Source: an uncultured Lachnospiraceae bacterium (GTDB lineage: Bacteria > Bacillota_A > Clostridia > TANB77 > CAG-508). From it: a DNA stretch of 5,273 nt. The DNA lies in the NCBI GenBank assembly GCA_947165105.1, contig CAMUZC010000110.1, positions 1 to 5,273 on the forward strand. The letters are read 5' to 3'. Below the pieces are notes generated by a model. That model worked only from the letters and a program-made list of their open reading frames with translations, did not search any database and was not told the DNA's origin. A program made the position numbers and the translations under genes. Within the stretch, counting starts at the first letter, position 1; each line of letters begins with the position of its first letter. Positions 1-5,273 of this stretch are shown piece after piece.

Positions 1-52
1 CAATCCCCAATCCCCAATCCCCAATCCCCAATCCCCAATCCCCAATCCCCAA
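1..52. repeat. Telomeric repeat, (AATCCCC)7, left chromosome end
   Basis: One C, then seven perfect copies of the heptamer AATCCCC (2-50), then AA, which begins an eighth copy and runs into unique sequence at GTATTATT. The complementary strand reads ATTGGGG, a G-rich telomere repeat whose G-strand runs 5'-to-3' towards the chromosome end, the correct polarity for a left terminus. The abrupt junction with ~95% A+T DNA and the absence of degenerate copies fit a de novo telomere added to a macronuclear chromosome. The unit resembles the ciliate T2G4 repeat with one extra A. A non-telomeric microsatellite is less likely because the array sits exactly at the window edge. The array may be longer than shown. 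Confidence 0.88.
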
Positions 53-170
53 GTATTATTTTAATTATTTTAAATAAATTATAAAGATTAATTTTAAATA
101 ATTATTAATTATAATTTATAATAATAAATATATAATTCATAAAAACAAGAATAATCAATATTATATAAAA
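53..170 (+). promoter_or_regulatory. AT-rich subtelomeric leader holding promoter and 5' UTR of the ferlin gene
   Basis: Only about six of these 118 bases are G or C. The segment lies between the telomere and the ATG, so it must hold whatever promoter and 5' UTR the gene has. No individual element can be picked out: TATA-like strings occur throughout because of composition alone. An in-frame TAA at 99-101, with no in-frame ATG between it and 171, rules out a longer N-terminus. The start context is AAAA-ATG-TC, with the A-rich bases before ATG that are usual in ciliates. The segment has no coding potential. Confidence 0.5.
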
Positions 171-3100
171 ATGTCAAAAGAAAAAAAAGACGATAAAGAA
201 AATAACCCAGAAGAAACAGGTGAAGCCATTCAACAACCTCAGGAAGAAGAAAAGCTTATAATCATGAAAAAAGGTGATTATAACGTACATATTTTAATAG
301 AAGAAGTAAAAAATTTAATTGAAATAAAAGAAAATGACCTTCCAGTCCCACGTATAAAAATGACAGTATTTGGAAAATCACAACGTACTTCAAAAATGAA
401 AAAACCATGTGATAGTTTTGTCTTTAATGAACATTTTTACTTTGATAAAACAAATTTAACAGTAGAAATGTTAGACAGTGAAAAAATTATAATTGAAGTA
501 TATGATAATAAGCATACACATAAACCAGATTATTTTGGTATTTATGAATTTGATTTTGGATATGTATATAATCAAGACGATCATGCTCTACATAATATAT
601 GGATAGGTTTAGCAAATCCAGAATCAGATAATATAAGTAAAATAAGAGGATATTTAAAATTATCAGTATCTGTTTTACAAGAAAGTGATCAAAGAGTAGA
701 ATTAGAATCTGCAGATAATGAATTAAGTAATTGCATAATACCAGCTCAAATACAAATGAAATATAAACAAATCTCATTTTATTTTTTTAAAGGAGAAGAA
801 TTTCCCGATATGGATTCAACATTTTCTACAAAAAAAGTAGGTAGGAGATGTAATGGTTATATAGAAGTAAAATATATGGGTATTGTTCGTAAAACAAAAG
901 TAGTAGAAATGGAAAATGAAAAAATTATTTGGAACCAAATAATAGATATCCCTGCGACAAAGCCAGCCGTTAGTCAAAAAATTTGTATGGTAGTTAAAGA
1001 CGAAGATATAGGTTCGGATGATATTGTTGGATCAATTGAAATAAAAATTGATGATATATATGCCGGTCATTATAATGAATTAAAATATTTGGATATTTAT
1101 GGAAGCCCAATAAATAAGAAAGGGGGAATTTATGATCAAATGAATTATAATGCGGAAATAGGTTCAAATTGGAATGGAAGAATTTTAATGAAATGTGAAG
1201 TAAATGATGTAGATTCTCCTATAGCCAGGGTAACTGATATACCTCAAGATGAAGTCAAAAAGGCTGAAAACACTTCAAGACAAGTTTTATGGGGAATAAA
1301 ATTTAGAGTAATATCAGCAATGTTTTTGCCTGAAGAATCTGGGGAATATGGTATAAGAATTAAAATTCAAGATAAAAACGAGCTTTTTGATTATAAAAAA
1401 GCTATTAATGGTTGTATTAATTTTAATGAAACTAGAAAAATAACATTAAATACTTTTAGTACAGATAAATTTGAACTTCCTGATATATTTATATATTTAG
1501 TAGATAAAAAAAATAAAAAAGAAAAACAAAATATATGTTTCCAAAGAGTAAAAGCAGATAATTTTTACTTTAATAAAGATATTATAGTACTTAAATTACT
1601 ACCTGATCCATGTATAGGAAAATGTAAAAATATGATGAAAAGTGGTATTTTAAAATGTAAAATATTTCTATATAATAGCCTAGACAAAGACCTTCCATCA
1701 GACATAGAATTTAACAAAGGGGGAATAGTGGCCGGTTTAAAATCATTAAATTTAATACAAAATAATATAGAAGAGGAAGTAGATGATTTAGAAAATTTAT
1801 TAGATGATAATAAACCCTCTAATCCACTTCCACAAGAACAATTCCAACAAAGTGAATCCAAATTTTATAAAATTGCAGTTATAGTTTATATGAGTAAAGG
1901 TTTAGTAGCTGCAGAAAGTGATGGTACTTCAGATCCTTTTGTTCAATTAACTTTTGGTGCTGAAAAATTACAAACAACAGTTAAAAATAATACAATGAAT
2001 GGAATATGGAATGAATTACTTCTTTTTAGTGATGTTATGATGGATTTAAATGATAAAGCAACATGGCCTATATTTTTATTAAGTGTATTTGATTACAATA
2101 AAATTAAATCAAATGTCCCTTTAGGGTATAATTATGTATGGTTGAGTAGTAGTGCATATTCTTTAAATGAACAACTTTTAACAATACCTGGAGAAGAAAA
2201 AATGACTAAAGAACAATTACAAAAAGAATTAGAAAAAGCAAAAGAAAAATTACCTATGTTACAACCAAAATGGCATAATTTATTTTTACCTAAATCAAAT
2301 AAACAACAAGGACAAATATTATTATCTTTTTACTTATTTGAAAGAGAAAAATATTTACCAACACAATTAAATGTTGATTATTTGAAAGAAAGATTAAATT
2401 TTATACCAAAAGTAACCTTATACAATTGTGAAATTAGTATTTTAGGTTTAAGACAATTAAAACCATTGGGAATGATAGAAGTAAAAAAACCCTTTATTAA
2501 ATTTGATTTAAATTCACTAAATGTCACAGGTAAATTAGAAGATGCCCAAGCAAATATTCAAACAATACCAGTAAGTGGGGGGGCCAATCCAACAATTAAT
2601 ACAATTTTAAAATTCGACACAAAATTGCCACAAAATCAAACTTTTATGCCTGAATTACAATGTGAAGTATATGACCATATGTTAAGTGGGTTACATAATT
2701 CTCTTTTAGGTGTTTTTTCGTTGGATTTAAAAAGAATGATTAAAAAAACTCATAGACAAATTGATGAAGATACAAATATAATAAGAAAAAATATAGGTAA
2801 AAATTTATTTGCTAATTTCATAAGAAATAGTATAGATATGACTAATAATATAATAAATCAAGATAGGACACAAAGTCTTATACCAGAAGAAGATGAAAAT
2901 AATATTATTTCTACAGAATCAAAAGATAAAGAGAAATTTGATATAACTAAATCCAATGATCCTTTGAGTTCCATGGCTCAACAAATGAAAGAAAAAGAAA
3001 AAAATGAACAAAATAAAAATATTTTGGAAATATCAAGTTCATTACAAAATAAAGATAAAATAGGAGAAGAAGATGATGAATCAGATAAAAATTCTGAAGA

Positions 3101-5123
3101 TAATTTTATTGAAGTTGATGAAAATAAAATTGAAGTAAAAGGAGAAAATATAAATGTAAATGAAATGAACTTGAATAAAGTTGAAATTGCTGTACCTATG
3201 GCAGGAAAAAGATTATCAATTAAAAATACAATAAAATTAGATGGAAACTTTTTAAAAAATAATATAAATTCATCAGAATATTTTGTTGTTTATCCAAACT
3301 TGAAATATTACAAAATACCAGGATATGAATTAAAATCAACAAATATAAATTTAGAAAATGGTGAACAAGAAGAAAAAGTCCAAAAAGAATTTTTAATGGA
3401 AGACACATCAAAAGCCCCAGACAAAAAATTATATTTCGAAATAGGTTACCTATTAAAAGCTCAAGAAAATATAAAACCAGAAGAAACAACAAAACACTAT
3501 AGAAGAATATTTGGTTGTCCTCTAGAAAATGTAGATGTTCCAGAATTTAAAATAAAAAGCCCATTTAATGTTGGAAAAATAAGGAGAGGGAAATTTATTG
3601 ATAAAGTCCAAGAAACATCATTATTCGACGCAATGAAAGATGTTAAGGCAAAAATAATATATAATTATGGTGAAGAAAATAATAAAGAAATAGAAAATCA
3701 AAGATCATCTATTGGAAGTCAATTAAGTCAAGTAGGTTATATGGGAAATCAAAATAAAGATGAAAAATCTTATGGAAAATTCAAAGGGATAATCCGCATT
3801 GCTCAAAAAGAAAAAATGGATGCATATGAAAAAGTCATTAAAGATAATCAAGCCAGTGGTCAAATTGGAAAAATGGTAAATTTGAACAAATATGAAAAAT
3901 TAAGAAAAAGATTAATTAATAAAACAAGTATTATCATACGTATATATGTCTTAGAATTAAATAATTTAGCAAAAAAAGACATTTTAAGTGAAAGTGATCC
4001 ATATATCAAAATACTTTTAAATGATAAAGAAATAATTAATGAACGTAAAAATTACCAAGATAATCAAAAAAATTGTAAATGGTATAAATATTATGATATA
4101 GCAGGAGAAATCCCAGGTAGTTCAACACTAAAATTGGAAGTATGGGATTGGGATGAAATTTTAGCAGATGATTTAATCGGTTTTACTGTTATAGATTTAG
4201 AAGATAGATATTTCAATGAAGATTGGCAAAATATGAAACATAAACCTGTAGAAATAAGACCACTTTTAAACCCTGATTTAAATGGGGCTCAAGGTCAAGT
4301 GTATATGTGGCTAGAAATGTTCGAAGCATCTGAAAAAGCTATACATTTACCGTGGAAGATAGACCCTCAACCAATATGTGAATTACAAGTAAGACTTATT
4401 ATTTGGGAAACTGAAGATATGGAATTAATGGATATAGAGGGTACCTCTGATATATATGTCATAGGCTATATAGACCAAAAAGAAATGCAAAAAACAGATA
4501 TTCACTTTAGATGTCAAACTGGTAATGCATCATTTAACTGGAGAATGCTTTTACCTTTGAAATTACCTGTACAAAGACCCGTTATTACTTTACAAGTATA
4601 TGATAAAGATATTTTCGCTAGTGATGATTATATGTGTGGAGCAACAATTGATTTAAAAACAATAATAAACATTCCAAAATTATTAGAAATGCCTTTAGGA
4701 TTAAATAGAGATTTCCATCATGGGTTAACAACCGAAGAAAAAAAGCCATTAGGAGAAATTGAATTTTTATCCCCTGAAGATGATGAAGAAGGAACAAAAT
4801 TCTGGGTACAATGTTACAAAGGCAAAAAAGAAGCAGCGGGACAAGGTGAAAAAAGTGGTAGAGTTATGTGCTCTTTGGAAATATTACCTAAGAAAAATGC
4901 TGATCTGGATGTTGTTGGAAAAGGTAGAGATGATCCTAATGTCAATCCTTATTTACCACCACCTGTAGGTAGAATTGAATTTACTTTGAATCCATTTAAA
5001 ATGATGAATCAATGTGTTGGACCAAAATTCAGAAGAAAGTGTTATTGTTATTGTTTATGTTGTTTGTTAGTTATTTATTTAGTATTCGCTTTACCATCTA
5101 TTTTCTCGGGAATTTTAGTTTAA
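171..5123 (+). CDS. Ferlin family protein, tail-anchored with six C2 domains (C2B to C2F type)
   Basis: This 1650-residue protein is a ferlin, a Ca2+/phospholipid-binding protein that promotes vesicle fusion and is anchored by its C-terminus with the C2 domains in the cytosol. Domains by recalled similarity to dysferlin/otoferlin: Lys/Glu-rich N-tail 1-31; C2B 36-170, ending in the ferlin-type W144...RGYLK stretch; FerI about 155-205; C2C 197-345, with the YLDIYGSP block (306-313) and NWNGRILMKCEV at 333-344; an inter-domain segment 371-408; FerB-like 436-505 (LPDIFIYLVD, then FQRVKAD); C2D 565-725; C2-DE 747-858; a low-complexity acidic linker about 860-1080; the YRRIFGCPLE block 1110-1119; C2E 1252-1386; C2F about 1403-1500, with TDIHFR and FNWR (1442-1458); the GKGRDDPNVNP motif 1583-1593; NPFK 1607-1610; basic FRRK 1620-1623; membrane segment about 1626-1647. 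Ca2+-loop aspartates are complete in C2E (D1270, D1276, D1326, D1328, D1334) and C2F (D1421, D1427, D1478, D1480, D1486). C2A, FerA and DysF are not seen. Length is within the usual ferlin range. The start is the only in-frame ATG after the upstream stop at 99; the TAA stop is backed by another in-frame TAA at 5160. No intron is apparent. The family call is firm; the cellular role (exocytosis, extrusome discharge or membrane repair) is inferred. Confidence 0.95.
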   Translation: MSKEKKDDKENNPEETGEAIQQPQEEEKLIIMKKGDYNVHILIEEVKNLIEIKENDLPVPRIKMTVFGKSQRTSKMKKPCDSFVFNEHFYFDKTNLTVEMLDSEKIIIEVYDNKHTHKPDYFGIYEFDFGYVYNQDDHALHNIWIGLANPESDNISKIRGYLKLSVSVLQESDQRVELESADNELSNCIIPAQIQMKYKQISFYFFKGEEFPDMDSTFSTKKVGRRCNGYIEVKYMGIVRKTKVVEMENEKIIWNQIIDIPATKPAVSQKICMVVKDEDIGSDDIVGSIEIKIDDIYAGHYNELKYLDIYGSPINKKGGIYDQMNYNAEIGSNWNGRILMKCEVNDVDSPIARVTDIPQDEVKKAENTSRQVLWGIKFRVISAMFLPEESGEYGIRIKIQDKNELFDYKKAINGCINFNETRKITLNTFSTDKFELPDIFIYLVDKKNKKEKQNICFQRVKADNFYFNKDIIVLKLLPDPCIGKCKNMMKSGILKCKIFLYNSLDKDLPSDIEFNKGGIVAGLKSLNLIQNNIEEEVDDLENLLDDNKPSNPLPQEQFQQSESKFYKIAVIVYMSKGLVAAESDGTSDPFVQLTFGAEKLQTTVKNNTMNGIWNELLLFSDVMMDLNDKATWPIFLLSVFDYNKIKSNVPLGYNYVWLSSSAYSLNEQLLTIPGEEKMTKEQLQKELEKAKEKLPMLQPKWHNLFLPKSNKQQGQILLSFYLFEREKYLPTQLNVDYLKERLNFIPKVTLYNCEISILGLRQLKPLGMIEVKKPFIKFDLNSLNVTGKLEDAQANIQTIPVSGGANPTINTILKFDTKLPQNQTFMPELQCEVYDHMLSGLHNSLLGVFSLDLKRMIKKTHRQIDEDTNIIRKNIGKNLFANFIRNSIDMTNNIINQDRTQSLIPEEDENNIISTESKDKEKFDITKSNDPLSSMAQQMKEKEKNEQNKNILEISSSLQNKDKIGEEDDESDKNSEDNFIEVDENKIEVKGENINVNEMNLNKVEIAVPMAGKRLSIKNTIKLDGNFLKNNINSSEYFVVYPNLKYYKIPGYELKSTNINLENGEQEEKVQKEFLMEDTSKAPDKKLYFEIGYLLKAQENIKPEETTKHYRRIFGCPLENVDVPEFKIKSPFNVGKIRRGKFIDKVQETSLFDAMKDVKAKIIYNYGEENNKEIENQRSSIGSQLSQVGYMGNQNKDEKSYGKFKGIIRIAQKEKMDAYEKVIKDNQASGQIGKMVNLNKYEKLRKRLINKTSIIIRIYVLELNNLAKKDILSESDPYIKILLNDKEIINERKNYQDNQKNCKWYKYYDIAGEIPGSSTLKLEVWDWDEILADDLIGFTVIDLEDRYFNEDWQNMKHKPVEIRPLLNPDLNGAQGQVYMWLEMFEASEKAIHLPWKIDPQPICELQVRLIIWETEDMELMDIEGTSDIYVIGYIDQKEMQKTDIHFRCQTGNASFNWRMLLPLKLPVQRPVITLQVYDKDIFASDDYMCGATIDLKTIINIPKLLEMPLGLNRDFHHGLTTEEKKPLGEIEFLSPEDDEEGTKFWVQCYKGKKEAAGQGEKSGRVMCSLEILPKKNADLDVVGKGRDDPNVNPYLPPPVGRIEFTLNPFKMMNQCVGPKFRRKCYCYCLCCLLVIYLVFALPSIFSGILV

Positions 5124-5273
5124 TTAAGTTTTGAAAGAAAAAATCAGAATTATAAGATATAAGTAATTTAAAATATATAAGGTAATCAGGTATTTTATTT
5201 TATTATTTATCTAAAATTATATATTATTTGGAAAGGAAAATAATAAATTAATTATTAAATTATTAATTAATAC
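5124..5273 (+). other. AT-rich 3' flank (3' UTR and subtelomeric trailer)
   Basis: This is 150 bp of strongly AT-rich sequence after the stop codon. It contains an in-frame second stop (TAA at 5160-5162) and no open frame of note. AATAAA occurs at 5242-5247 and could be a polyadenylation signal, but in DNA this AT-rich the hexamer is expected by chance. The final stretch is made almost wholly of TTAATTA/AATTAAT strings that are partly self-complementary, again largely a result of composition. No telomeric repeat is present at the right edge. Confidence 0.5.

Larger units (their letters stand above)
1..5273. other. Probable single-gene macronuclear chromosome (nanochromosome), right telomere not captured
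   Basis: A telomere at the left edge, 118 bp of extremely AT-rich leader, one gene filling about 94% of the length, and only 150 bp of AT-rich trailer are the layout of gene-sized macronuclear chromosomes in ciliates. The right edge has no repeat, but the last six bases (TAATAC) are the reverse complement of the six bases just inside the left telomere (GTATTA), so the sequence may stop right at the missing telomere. The single-gene interpretation is an inference: a longer chromosome cut at 5273 would look the same. Confidence 0.6.

Noticed and set aside
487..777. 96-codon open frame on the minus strand
   Set aside because: It lies wholly antisense to the C2B coding region, and its product is a Leu/Ile/Tyr-rich string typical of the complement of AT-rich coding DNA, with no recognisable domain.
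1565..1861. 98-codon minus-strand open frame with a Ser/Cys/Gly-rich product
   Set aside because: It is antisense to the FerB-C2D linker of the ferlin gene. Its composition follows from the acidic Asp/Glu/Leu codons on the other strand, and it resembles no family I know.
3220..3492. 90-codon minus-strand open frame resembling a hydrophobic membrane protein
   Set aside because: The Leu/Phe/Ile richness is the complement of Lys/Glu/Asn codons in the linker, so the apparent membrane segments are a compositional artefact.
4759..4968. 69-codon plus-strand open frame in another frame
   Set aside because: It overlaps the conserved ferlin C2F and C-terminal region in a shifted frame, and the main-frame protein is clearly the real product.
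171..5123. Introns within the long coding region
   Set aside because: The frame is open throughout, and the ferlin blocks follow one another at plausible spacing. The low-complexity linker, the only candidate for a retained in-frame intron, is rich in charged codons and no more AT-rich than coding DNA nearby.
5121..5162. Read-through of the TAA at 5121 as Gln to the next in-frame TAA at 5160
   Set aside because: No TAA occurs in the preceding 1650 codons, and the protein already ends a few residues after its membrane anchor, as ferlins do. The next in-frame stop is also TAA, so it would have to be read differently from the first.
5242..5247. AATAAA as a definite polyadenylation signal
   Set aside because: The hexamer is expected by chance in DNA this AT-rich, and nothing else marks a cleavage site. 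It is noted only within the 3' flank.

Overview
The window looks like one end, and probably nearly the whole, of a gene-sized macronuclear chromosome from a ciliate. It opens with seven perfect tandem copies of a C-rich heptamer (AATCCCC; G-strand ATTGGGG), which reads as a telomere in the 5'-C-rich orientation expected at a left chromosome end. This is followed by a roughly 95% A+T leader of 118 bp, one very long uninterrupted gene, and 150 bp of AT-rich trailer. The heptamer is close to the T2G4 repeat of oligohymenophorean ciliates but has an extra A. The coding sequence contains no in-frame TAA, TAG or TGA before its terminal TAA, so the organism seems to use the standard code. That disfavours Tetrahymena, Paramecium and Oxytricha-like ciliates and fits lineages with ordinary stops, such as litostomes (including rumen ciliates). 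The lineage is an inference.

Layout: 1-52 telomeric repeat; 53-170 AT-rich subtelomeric leader that must hold promoter and 5' UTR; 171-5123 a 1650-residue ferlin; 5124-5273 AT-rich 3' flank, with no telomere at the right edge. The other open frames longer than about 60 codons, on either strand, overlap the ferlin gene, are AT-rich and low in complexity, and look like shadows.

The single gene encodes a tail-anchored multi-C2 membrane-fusion protein of the ferlin family. Six C2 domains can be aligned from memory to the vertebrate domains C2B, C2C, C2D, C2-DE, C2E and C2F, with FerI and FerB segments and the ferlin-specific C-terminal block (GKGRDDPNVNP motif followed by NPFK, a basic stretch and one membrane segment). 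C2A, FerA and DysF are not apparent. The Ca2+-binding aspartates are complete in C2E and C2F, partly substituted in C2C and C2D, and lost in C2B and C2-DE. The likely role is Ca2+-regulated vesicle or extrusome exocytosis or membrane repair, by analogy with ferlins of animals and apicomplexans. No second gene, mobile element, CRISPR array or RNA gene is visible.
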